Below are positions 52,066-59,700 of a stretch of 64,000 bases of DNA, piece by piece. Numbering within the stretch: position 1 is the stretch's first letter; each line of letters starts with the position of its first letter. Source of the stretch: Candidatus Melainabacteria bacterium (GTDB lineage: Bacteria > Cyanobacteriota > Vampirovibrionia > 2-02-FULL-35-15). The DNA lies in contig JAHFBG010000007.1 in the NCBI GenBank assembly GCA_023250155.1, positions 1-64,000 of the forward strand, written 5' to 3'. The position numbers and the translations under genes are program-made. The notes beneath the pieces are model-generated. The model was not told the origin of the DNA, made no database searches, and was given only the letters and a program-made list of their open reading frames with translations.

Positions 52066-55020
52066 TTATTTACATTCCACAACATTATCAAGACTAATAG
52101 AACCATCAGTGTTATCAACACAGACTAGTTTTCCATTTGTACAAGATACGCTATTTAGTGAGTTAGAGCAAGTAGGCGTTAGACCTTTTGGACATGCAGG
52201 TTGATTGTGTTTAGCACAGTATGGTGTAAGTCCTTTAGTCTTAAATGGACAGACACACTGACATAAGTCTCTATCTTCTCTGCATGATGTATAACGTCCA
52301 CCTTTTGGACATAGATGTTTTTTAGTACACGATGTCTGAGTTTCTTCTGTTTCTCTTAGTCCAGTACCACATAATACAGAATTTACATTTAATGTTGTTC
52401 TTGTAGGATTTGTACAAGCCGGACCACCAAGGTCTCCATAGAATCCTAGTGTGGTACCACAGATAGGTGTATTGCTTCCTGAACAGCTTGGTGAGCCAGC
52501 ATTACATCTAACTGTATCATTTGAACAATAAGCAGTATTTGTAACAGTTGGTCTGGCACAATAATTAAAAACAGGGGTAGAACAATTTGGTTTTCCTTTG
52601 CAAGGATCAAATGTCACACATAGTTCACCTGTTTGACAACAGCTATTTCCACATTGGTTTACACAACCTATACAACCATTTACTGTATAGATTTGAGTGC
52701 CTGGGCAGCTACAAATGTTTTGTGAATTTAATGTAGCACCCATAGCACATGTACAAGTAAATGGTGTTGAGACTTGACCTGGATTACAGGTAGGAGTAGT
52801 TTGACAAGAATTAGGATTGTTAATTATTGCTTGTAGTTCTTGTCTGCGTTGAGTAAGTATTTGTAAAACATAGTTTGAATCTCGAGGTATAGATGCAGGA
52901 CAAGAAATTATACCTAATGTTTCACTGCAATTACTAGACAATGGCAGTACCACTCCTGTATCTAAATATGATCTGCCTAATAACTCTTCAAGATTTCTAA
53001 CTTGTTTTTGTTTGCTTACAAAAGAAGGTACATTGTTTAAGCAACTATTATAGTTAGCAATGCTTGTCCAGAAGTTTTTTGTAGCTATTAGTAAAGGAAT
53101 ATAGGTGTCAAATTTAGTTATTTCTCTTCTTACATAGTCTACATTGCCACCCATAGCTATTAAGCATGTTTGATTGTTTAATAAGAAGAACTCTGTAAGC
53201 TTTAATGAGTTCCTTGCTCTATAAGCTACAACAATTTTTGCATCAATTTCAGCAATTCTTTGTGTTGGACTTAAGTTACCAGTATCTCCAGTAAGAGGTA
53301 TAGCAATAAGGTATCCACTGCCAATACAACCACCGTCTTGTTGTGTGTTGTATTCTGAAGCTAAACATTTGTACTGATCATTTATTAATGATGTAAGGAA
53401 TGTTCTGTTTTTATCAAGTAAACCAGATACTATATTAGGATCATTATTAGTAACTCCAGAATAGCTCATACTTGTAACAGATCCATTTAAATGAAGATTA
53501 GTTAAATCACTTTCTAAGTCAGCTATGTTTTTATATGCACTACTGAAGGCAAACGTCATTTGTAAACACCCATCATAAGTAGAGAGGCTTGTCCAAAAAG
53601 TTTTTGCAGCATTTAGATCATCTATAAAAAGATTTACAGTTGTTAGAAATCTTTGTAATTGGTTTAAATCTACATTGAGATTAGGGTTTGCCATAGCATC
53701 ATTAATTTGTTGTGTTAGACAAGCTTTTCTTTGAGTTGCAACTGTAAGTTTTCCATTTATTTCATTAAGTCTTTGAATAGAATCAAAACTCCCATTAAAT
53801 GAAGTAAGTTGAACAGGTATAACAGCACAGTTTGTAGGACAACAATAAAACATATCAGAGCAATTAGCAGTAGAGACTGTAACAAGGTCACAGCTTGGAT
53901 TTGACAAAGTCTCAGAGACAAGGAAGCCTTGTCTACAAGATAGTTGTCTTTGTTGTGGAGTTAAGCAGACGAAATTGTCAACAGTTAAATATAAATATTT
54001 CTGTGTAGATTGATTTGTAGCATCTGTTACCGTTGCAGAAACTGCAAACCTATTTGCTCTGGTTGGAGTACCAGAGATTAATCCGTTTCTATTAAGTGTT
54101 AATCCTTCTGCTGCTACTATTTCAGTCCATCTATAAGGAGGAGTTCCACCAGTAGCTTGTAACTGTACCGAATATTGCATGCTAGTTGTTGCATTTGGTA
54201 ATTGTGATGTTGTAATTGTTAGTGGTGTAGATGCTTGTTGAACAGTTAATGAAATATACTTAGTAGTAGTTTGTTGAGTTGAATCAACTACTTTTGCATA
54301 GAATCCATAGGTGCCTGCAGGTAATGTACCTGATAGTACTCCGTTTGAGGTGAAGTTTAATCCAGTAGGTATTCCTGAAGCATTAAACCAAGTATAAGGA
54401 GGGGTTCCTCCTGTTGCTTGTAGCTGTGTTGAATAGGGAGTATTAGCAGTTGCATTAGGTAATTGGCTTGATGTAATTGTTAGTGGTGGTATAGGTTGCT
54501 GAACAGTTAATGAAACATATTTTGTAGTGGTTTGATTATTTGCATCTGTTACTCTTACAGGAATTGTAGTCCCGATTGATTGAGTTGGGGTACCAGAAAT
54601 TAAGCCATTTGTATTAATTAGTAGCCCTCCTACGACTAATACTTTATTCCAGCTATAAGGAGGCATTCCACCTGTCGCTTGTAATTGTGCTGAATATGGT
54701 ATGTTTACTGTACCAATTGGTAATTGTGAAGTTGTAATTGTTAGTGGTGATGTGGTTAATGGAATACAGCTTAGAAGCTGTGTGTCAAATGCATAATCAG
54801 TTATACATCCTGCTACTCTACCTTCTGATGGATCATAAAAGCAAGTTGGTGTTCCAGTACTACATTTAGTTTGATAGCCTGTAGGGCAGGTAGGGCTAGC
54901 TGTATTGAAACAGCTTGGAGTTGCTGCATATGCAGAATCTAATGAATAGAAAATAAAAGTACTTATGATTAAACAAAATAGTAGTTTTATTAGATTGTTT
55001 AGATTTCTACAATTAAACAC
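52066..55020 (-). CDS. Giant exported protein with three Ig-like domains and helical modules
   Basis: The GTG at 55020 is preferred: AAAGGGAGG sits just before it, whereas the upstream in-frame ATG at 55092 overlaps the CRP-like site. About 984 residues: signal peptide (LIKLLFCLIISTFIFYSLDSA); Cys-rich start paralogous to that of the 46340 protein (PTCPTGYQTKCSTGTPTC); three He_PIG-type Ig domains (LTITTSQLP...YSAQLQATGG...PPYSW); a short Cys segment; two helical modules (IQRLNEING..., TGDTGNLSPTQRIAEIDAK) like those in the neighbour; and a Cys-rich C-terminal ~230 residues. It lacks the poly-Ser, dockerin-like and Kelch parts. Surface protein of unknown function. Confidence 0.84.
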   Translation of the reverse strand: MFNCRNLNNLIKLLFCLIISTFIFYSLDSAYAATPSCFNTASPTCPTGYQTKCSTGTPTCFYDPSEGRVAGCITDYAFDTQLLSCIPLTTSPLTITTSQLPIGTVNIPYSAQLQATGGMPPYSWNKVLVVGGLLINTNGLISGTPTQSIGTTIPVRVTDANNQTTTKYVSLTVQQPIPPLTITSSQLPNATANTPYSTQLQATGGTPPYTWFNASGIPTGLNFTSNGVLSGTLPAGTYGFYAKVVDSTQQTTTKYISLTVQQASTPLTITTSQLPNATTSMQYSVQLQATGGTPPYRWTEIVAAEGLTLNRNGLISGTPTRANRFAVSATVTDATNQSTQKYLYLTVDNFVCLTPQQRQLSCRQGFLVSETLSNPSCDLVTVSTANCSDMFYCCPTNCAVIPVQLTSFNGSFDSIQRLNEINGKLTVATQRKACLTQQINDAMANPNLNVDLNQLQRFLTTVNLFIDDLNAAKTFWTSLSTYDGCLQMTFAFSSAYKNIADLESDLTNLHLNGSVTSMSYSGVTNNDPNIVSGLLDKNRTFLTSLINDQYKCLASEYNTQQDGGCIGSGYLIAIPLTGDTGNLSPTQRIAEIDAKIVVAYRARNSLKLTEFFLLNNQTCLIAMGGNVDYVRREITKFDTYIPLLIATKNFWTSIANYNSCLNNVPSFVSKQKQVRNLEELLGRSYLDTGVVLPLSSNCSETLGIISCPASIPRDSNYVLQILTQRRQELQAIINNPNSCQTTPTCNPGQVSTPFTCTCAMGATLNSQNICSCPGTQIYTVNGCIGCVNQCGNSCCQTGELCVTFDPCKGKPNCSTPVFNYCARPTVTNTAYCSNDTVRCNAGSPSCSGSNTPICGTTLGFYGDLGGPACTNPTRTTLNVNSVLCGTGLRETEETQTSCTKKHLCPKGGRYTSCREDRDLCQCVCPFKTKGLTPYCAKHNQPACPKGLTPTCSNSLNSVSCTNGKLVCVDNTDGSISLDNVVECK

Positions 55021-55033
55021 AAAGCCTCCCTTT

Positions 55034-55052
55034 AGGTGAATGTGTTTCACCT
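55034..55052 (-). promoter_or_regulatory. Leader hairpin next to the ribosome binding site
   Basis: AGGTGAA and TTCACCT are perfect 7-base arms around ACACA in the message, ending three bases before the AAAGGGAGG site of the GTG start. It may affect translation. Confidence 0.4.
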
Positions 55053-55077
55053 TGTAAATTTGAATCGTATGGTGCCA

Positions 55078-55093
55078 TGTGCATTTTGTCACA
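55078..55093 (-). promoter_or_regulatory. CRP-like site upstream of the three-Ig-domain protein
   Basis: On the minus strand TGTGA-CAAAAT-GCACA, 58-73 bases before the GTG at 55020; nine of ten half-site positions match TGTGA-N6-TCACA. Confidence 0.5.
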
Positions 55094-55156
55094 GAAAGAT
55101 TAATGAAAGTTAAAAAAAATTATAAGAAAAATTTAATCTTATTTATAATTCAAACG

Positions 55157-55182
55157 TAAGGAGCGGTCGCGACCGCTCCTTA
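55157..55182. repeat. Perfect 26-bp palindrome
   Basis: TAAGGAGCGGTCG followed by its exact complement CGACCGCTCCTTA. It is far more GC-rich than the surrounding intergenic DNA and of the same general kind as the repeats at 500 and 52028. Confidence 0.8.
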
Positions 55183-55252
55183 TAAGAGTTTCAGGATGAA
55201 TCCTTTGGATGCAAGTTTAGAAAGATTATTTTGTCTAGGTTAAAATAAAAAT

Positions 55253-55543
55253 ATGGGTTGGTTAAAAGAAAATAAAGGCAATATAACTTTAAATATCTAT
55301 GTGGTTCCAAGATCTTCAAAATCTGAAATCGTTGGTATTTATAATGAACATCTAAAGATTAAACTAAAATCACCACCTGTTGACAATGCTGCAAATGAAG
55401 AACTCATCCGATTTTTAGCAGAGAAGCTTAAAGTCTCAAAGTCAAATGTTAACTTGGTTAAGGGACATAATCAAAAAAGAAAAGTTGTTGAGTTAAATGG
55501 AGTTAGTTTAGAAGCAGTAAAAGAGCTTAACCTCTTGCTTTAA
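55253..55543 (+). CDS. DUF167 (YggU-like) protein
   Basis: A 96-residue single-domain protein with the family pattern ITLNIYVVPRSSKSEI, LKIKLKSPPVDNAANEELI, FLAEKLKVSKSNV and LVKGHNQKRKVVEL. The biochemical role of the family is unknown. TAAAAT lies six bases before the ATG and there is no ribosome binding site, suggesting a leaderless message. The two hydrolase and DUF167 genes are in the same direction with 48 bases between them. Confidence 0.92.
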   Translation: MGWLKENKGNITLNIYVVPRSSKSEIVGIYNEHLKIKLKSPPVDNAANEELIRFLAEKLKVSKSNVNLVKGHNQKRKVVELNGVSLEAVKELNLLL

Positions 55544-55591
55544 AGGCTAAGAATAGGTTAATATATAATCACAAATAGTTACAGGGGTTAT

Positions 55592-56704
55592 ATGTTAAAT
55601 ACTGCAGAGGTTGGTTTATTTCATTTACCAGTTGGATATCCAAGGGCTACTTTAACTACTAAACCACCTACAAAAAAAGAAGTTAAAGAATGGTTTGAAG
55701 AAAAGAATCCAAGCACTTTAGAAAAAACATCTTATGGAACATATGTTGGCATTGCTGCAATGGTTATTGGTGCTGCTAGCTGGCTAGTTGGGTTTATAAA
55801 AGATAATTGGTTTGGTAAATGGGTAGGAGGGATTTTAGCTTCTTCCGGTGCTGTTGCAACTTTTGTAGGAAAGTGTTGTGGTGTAGAGAATGACTTAGTT
55901 AACTCTCTAAGAACTAAAGCTTTATACAATCCGCCTACAGAGCTTGAAACAACACCAGATAAAGAAGGAATACCATGTGAAGAAGTGTTTATTGGTACTA
56001 CTGATGGTGAAAAGCTCTACGGATATTATCTTCCAAGTCCAAAAGAAACTAAAAAAACTGTAATCTATTTACATGGCAGAGCAAATAATATAAGTCATTG
56101 TTTAAAAGATATTAAAGAACTTCAAGAAAAAGCTCCTGTCAATGTTCTTATTTGTGATTATCGTGGATTTGGAAAGAGTACTTTAAATACAGGTGAAATT
56201 AATCGCAATGGCATCATTACAGATGCTAAAGCAATGCATGATTATTTAATTCAAAAACGAGGCTGTAATAGTGATGATATTTCATTGTTTGGACACTCAC
56301 TTGGTGGTGCAGTTGCTATTGAGCTTGCTAAGCAATTAACGAAAGAAAAGAAACCACCTCATGCAATGGTAATTCAGGATTCGTTTACGTCGATTCGTGA
56401 TGTTCCTAAAGATCGCTTAAACATTGTGTTTCCAAGCAAGCTTGCAAATCTACTATCAGCACTGATTTCTAATGAATTTGATTCTAAAAAGTCTATAAAA
56501 GAAATTGATCCAAAAATCCAGGTTTTAATTTCACATGGAACTAATGATTGGGTAATTCCATTTAAGCAAAGCCAGGAGCTACATAAAGAAATCCCAGGAA
56601 CCAATAAAAAACTTATTCTTTTAGAAGGTGCTGGTCATAGTGATTTTTGTGAACATTTAAATCCTGAGTATGTTAGCACTTTACAACAACTCATTGCTGC
56701 ATAA
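55592..56704 (+). CDS. Membrane-anchored alpha/beta hydrolase
   Basis: 370 residues. The N-terminal ~50 are polar, followed by two hydrophobic segments (about 50-67, GIAAMVIGAASWLVGFI; 73-92, WVGGILASSGAVATFVG). The serine hydrolase domain follows, with YLHGRANNISH, DYRGFGKS, the nucleophile FGHSLGGA, acid SHGTNDWVIP and His in GAGHSDF. It is a paralogue of the enzyme at 27211 (shared TTDGEKLYGYYLPS region) with an added membrane hairpin. AGGGGTT precedes the ATG. Substrate unknown. Confidence 0.86.
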   Translation: MLNTAEVGLFHLPVGYPRATLTTKPPTKKEVKEWFEEKNPSTLEKTSYGTYVGIAAMVIGAASWLVGFIKDNWFGKWVGGILASSGAVATFVGKCCGVENDLVNSLRTKALYNPPTELETTPDKEGIPCEEVFIGTTDGEKLYGYYLPSPKETKKTVIYLHGRANNISHCLKDIKELQEKAPVNVLICDYRGFGKSTLNTGEINRNGIITDAKAMHDYLIQKRGCNSDDISLFGHSLGGAVAIELAKQLTKEKKPPHAMVIQDSFTSIRDVPKDRLNIVFPSKLANLLSALISNEFDSKKSIKEIDPKIQVLISHGTNDWVIPFKQSQELHKEIPGTNKKLILLEGAGHSDFCEHLNPEYVSTLQQLIAA

Positions 56705-56767
56705 GATCACAGTTATTCAGGTATTCCAAATATAATGTAGCTAAGTCTAGGCTAGTTAATAAAGCGA

Positions 56768-56847
56768 GGTTTGTCCAATTTACTTGGCAAACCGAGCGGA
56801 CTAGGCAAAGGTGGCTCTGAGGAGCAACGTCACCGCAAGAGCCACCT
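56768..56847. other. Two consecutive GC-rich hairpins
   Basis: GGTTTGTCCAA pairs with TTGGCAAACC (56768-56793, one bulge). AGGTGGCTCT pairs perfectly with AGAGCCACCT (56809-56818 and 56838-56847). The second is followed by GAATAAAAACA on the plus strand and by a T-poor stretch on the other, so it is not a standard terminator. Located between convergent genes. Confidence 0.5.
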
Positions 56848-56860
56848 GAATAAAAACAGG

Positions 56861-57652
56861 TTATAGCGATAACAATAAATCAAATGATTTAATTTTATTT
56901 TTAGCTCTTAAGTCAAGATGTTCACGAAGAAGTTTCAACACAGAACGAATGTTTCCTTTAGCTTCAAAGGTGGGAGAGTGCAGTGTTTCAATGTTTGATG
57001 ATTTGCTATTAGTGGTCAATAACTGTAACAATTCCAATGTCTCAGAATGAACCATTTTATGATCTAACGTTTCAGAACATGCTATACAAAGCAAGCCACC
57101 TAGGATACTTGAGTAAGGGATTGAGGATTGGGCTGTTGAGACGTTGCGTGCAACATCTCTATCCCAACTAATCACCGTACTACATGATACACAGGTTTCT
57201 AATTGAGGTTTATATCCATGAATCGATAAAAATTCAATCATGAAGTCTACTATGAGTAAATCAGGTTCATTATTTGTCTGGAGCTTATCAAGACTTGAAT
57301 AGAGTAAATTATAAGTATGTATGCTGTCTATCTCTCCTTCATGAGAAAAACTATTTATAATTTCTAGAAATAAAATACCAGCGCTTAAATTTACCAAGTT
57401 TGATCGAAGTAAGGAAAAACTGTTTATTTGTTCACATTCACAAATCGTATAAAGGCTTTTGCCGATTGCAAACTGAAAGTAACAACAAGATAATTGATCA
57501 AACTTTCCTCTAAATGAACTTTTTGCAGTCTTAGTACTTTTGTACACTGCTTTTATCAAGCCATGGTCTTTTGTGTATATATTTAATATTTTCCCAGACT
57601 CAGAGAGCTTATAACTATGCAAAACTATTCCATAATCATTAAAAGTAGGCAT
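56861..57652 (-). CDS. recO: DNA repair protein RecO with a palindrome-encoded insertion
   Basis: RecO loads RecA through RecFOR in recombinational repair. The 263-residue protein has the OB-fold start (YGIVLHSYKLSESGKILNIYTKDHGLIKAVYKS), the helical core and the C-terminal zinc site C154-x2-C157...C189-x2-C192. The loop between the two Cys pairs holds the extra sequence DRDVARNVST (164-173), encoded by the palindromic element. Outside this insertion the protein is of normal length and layout. Confidence 0.9.
   Translation of the reverse strand: MPTFNDYGIVLHSYKLSESGKILNIYTKDHGLIKAVYKSTKTAKSSFRGKFDQLSCCYFQFAIGKSLYTICECEQINSFSLLRSNLVNLSAGILFLEIINSFSHEGEIDSIHTYNLLYSSLDKLQTNNEPDLLIVDFMIEFLSIHGYKPQLETCVSCSTVISWDRDVARNVSTAQSSIPYSSILGGLLCIACSETLDHKMVHSETLELLQLLTTNSKSSNIETLHSPTFEAKGNIRSVLKLLREHLDLRAKNKIKSFDLLLSL
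57138..57159. repeat. Palindromic element inside recO
   Basis: GAGACGTTGCGTGCAACATCTC is a 22-base palindrome with two substitutions from the copy at 18840. The flanks CTGTT and TATCC are also shared, so at least 32 bases correspond. Both copies are read in the same frame on the minus strand (RDVA-x-NVST). Confidence 0.85.
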
Positions 57653-57795
57653 ATTCCAATGTTACAGTATTACACTTTTTAACATTTTGATTATAAAGGT
57701 TTCATAAATTAAATTAAATTAAGGAATCCTAGGGATGTAATTTCTGATACTTTAATATAATCTAGTTATGTAGAAAACAAAATAGGAATAAACCA

Positions 57796-58119
57796 ATGAC
57801 ACAAAGAGAAGTAGTTAAACAAGACATTCCAGAAGAAGCAGAAGCAGATCTTTCTGATGAAACAAGAGTAGCACTTGCGCTATATATAAAAGTTTATGCT
57901 GAAGGAAAGGTTACACCACAAGGAGTGGTTGTGCCTGAATTAAATATTTATAAGCTGGCACATGCAGCAGAAGTACCAAATAGAGTTGTTAGTAAGACCT
58001 TTGAAAGACTGCGTGGTAAAGGTTTTTTAAGCAATTTACCATCTGGACACTTAATAGTTAAAAACTTAGAAGAATTTCAACAGTGGCTCATTAGCCAAGG
58101 CGCATCTATAGAGACTTGA
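57796..58119 (+). CDS. Small winged-helix (Crp-like C-terminal domain) protein
   Basis: 107 residues. After an acidic N-terminus, the segment from about 50 to 98 (LNIYKLAHAAEVPNRVVSKTFERLRGKGFL, then SGHLIVKNLEEFQQWL) has the spacing of a helix-turn-helix plus wing, like the C-terminal DNA-binding domain of Crp-family regulators, but with no nucleotide-binding domain. A TATAAT box at about 57755 and AGGAAT before the ATG support its expression. A role in transcription is inferred from the fold pattern only. Confidence 0.65.
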   Translation: MTQREVVKQDIPEEAEADLSDETRVALALYIKVYAEGKVTPQGVVVPELNIYKLAHAAEVPNRVVSKTFERLRGKGFLSNLPSGHLIVKNLEEFQQWLISQGASIET

Positions 58120-58125
58120 TCTAAA

Positions 58126-58323
58126 CTACCTTCGTCTATCAGTCATCTTAAGCCTTTTTTGAAGACTCCGTGTCTCTTTGTCCACTTCAGGATCGTGTAA
58201 AGTATCCCATAGCTTACTACTTAAATCATGAGTTTCCCAAAACTCTCTTTCTTTATCTTCAGATTTAAATAAAGGAATTTCACTTAATGAGTTAACAACT
58301 TTAATTTCTTTTTTCTTTTTCAT
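58126..58323 (-). CDS. CopG/BrnA-type antitoxin
   Basis: 65 residues containing LSEIPLFKSEDKEREFWETHD, a sequence typical of CopG-family antitoxins paired with BrnT toxins; the C-terminal part is basic. The start overlaps the stop of the toxin gene by four bases. Order (toxin first) is that of BrnTA loci. Confidence 0.8.
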   Translation of the reverse strand: MKKKKEIKVVNSLSEIPLFKSEDKEREFWETHDLSSKLWDTLHDPEVDKETRSLQKRLKMTDRRR

Positions 58324-58583
58324 TTTCTTTTATAGTTTCTCTTATTTCTTCTTGTCATATCTCTAACACTAATTACCCTTATTATACCCTTTGCTTTTTT
58401 TTGGTAAACAATAAAAAGATATCTTCCACTGCTGCTTCTAGCCAAGGTTTGGTAGCGATTGAACAATGTTCTTCTTGTATTTCTTTTTGGATCATAAAAT
58501 GCAGATTCTACTTCTTCAAGACTGGCTCTCTGTCTAATCTTGAACTCATTTCCCTCGTCCCATTCAAACTCAATATAAAACAT
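58320..58583 (-). CDS. brnT: BrnT-type ribonuclease toxin
   Basis: 87 residues with the BrnT pattern: IEFEWDEGNEFKIRQRASLEEVESAFYDPKR, then RYLFIVYQKKAKGIIRVISVRDMTRRNKRNY. The RelE-like fold is expected to cleave mRNA. It is followed by its antitoxin in an ATGA overlap. The window has three toxin-antitoxin pairs in total. Confidence 0.85.
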   Translation of the reverse strand: MFYIEFEWDEGNEFKIRQRASLEEVESAFYDPKRNTRRTLFNRYQTLARSSSGRYLFIVYQKKAKGIIRVISVRDMTRRNKRNYKRK

Positions 58584-58656
58584 CTAGAGATTCTAAAATA
58601 ATTTAAAATATTTGTGAATCAAGCAAAAGGTGTATCTTTATCCAATCTGTAACTAC

Positions 58657-59601
58657 TCACCAAAACTTAAGTGCTGACAATGCATTCCCAATACCACTTG
58701 CTACATTACTAAGAAAATTTGTAACGGGTTTACATGATAAAAGCGCTCCCACACCAAATCCAATAAGAGCACCGATTGCTACAGCTGGTAAAAGTGCTGG
58801 AACTGCACAAAGCAAGCTAAGTTTAGAAAAACATAATATACCAAAACCAATAGCTCCAGCAGCACTAGTTGCTCCTGTGAAATATCCTCTCCAAGGTCGT
58901 TCTGCCACATCTCTTCCAAAGTCAATTAAAAATGGAAAAGTATTTCCAAGCCACCTGGCTGCTCCAAATGTATTTGGATTGTTTTCACGAAACTCTAATA
59001 CTCTATGTACTTCACTAGGTAAATCACTTCTAATAGTATTTAAAAATCCAGTTTCTTCCATAAGTTCCAGATTGTTAGCAATTAACAACAACTCATCATT
59101 AGTAATATCATTTATACCAAAATTGGGTTTAGTAATAGCTCTTGCAAAAAGTCTTGCAAGTGAGTCTGCAACGTTTTTGTCTTTTTCTCTTAGCTTAAGA
59201 AAAGCTTTAAACCTTGGATCATTAATATCATTTTTAACAGCACTTAAAAACCTTGTCTCTTGTAATAAATCTAAATTGTTTATAATTAAAAGTAATTCTT
59301 CTTCTTTTAGACTATTTATGTCTACATTACTTGAAGTTCCTAATCTTACTAATAATCTTCCAAGGTCTGGATTCTGTGTTCCAACTCTAAGAAGTGCCTG
59401 AGCTCTAGGATCAGTAATCACCTGAACTGCCTGATTAGTAAAGGCCCTAGCTTGTCCCATTAAGTTAGTAAGTGCTAAAAATTGATCTCTTCTTCTTGGA
59501 GGAGCTTGTGGTTCAATAGCACCACCATTTTCTCCGCCCTGTAATTGAGGAGGGTTAGTAGGATTAGGTAATAAAAACCGTGTGATTACATTAAATACCA
59601 T
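58657..59601 (-). CDS. Unknown protein with internal repeats and glycine-rich hydrophobic C-terminus
   Basis: 314 residues. A Pro/Gly-rich start is followed by two and a half copies of a ~70-residue helical repeat: DINSLKEEELLLIINNLDLLQETRFLSAVKND and GINDITNDELLLIANNLELMEETGFLNTIRSD are the clearest part. The C-terminal ~75 residues are hydrophobic with glycine spacing (GAIGFGILCFSK, GALIGFGVGALLS) like a glycine-zipper membrane insertion segment. There is no signal peptide. GAGGATA precedes the ATG. It could be membrane-active, but no homologue is recognised. Confidence 0.7.
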   Translation of the reverse strand: MVFNVITRFLLPNPTNPPQLQGGENGGAIEPQAPPRRRDQFLALTNLMGQARAFTNQAVQVITDPRAQALLRVGTQNPDLGRLLVRLGTSSNVDINSLKEEELLLIINNLDLLQETRFLSAVKNDINDPRFKAFLKLREKDKNVADSLARLFARAITKPNFGINDITNDELLLIANNLELMEETGFLNTIRSDLPSEVHRVLEFRENNPNTFGAARWLGNTFPFLIDFGRDVAERPWRGYFTGATSAAGAIGFGILCFSKLSLLCAVPALLPAVAIGALIGFGVGALLSCKPVTNFLSNVASGIGNALSALKFW

Positions 59602-59700
59602 AAACGGAGTATCCTCAGAGGTTGTTCCTCACATAGTACAAAGTGCTCATCTTAATTTATTTGATAAATCGGGAAATTAATTTTTTTTAATGAGAGTGTT

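Noticed and set aside
52066..55092. ATG at 55092 as the start of the three-Ig-domain protein
   Set aside because: It would overlap the CRP-like site and lacks a ribosome binding site; the GTG at 55020 has AAAGGGAGG directly upstream and begins just before the signal peptide.
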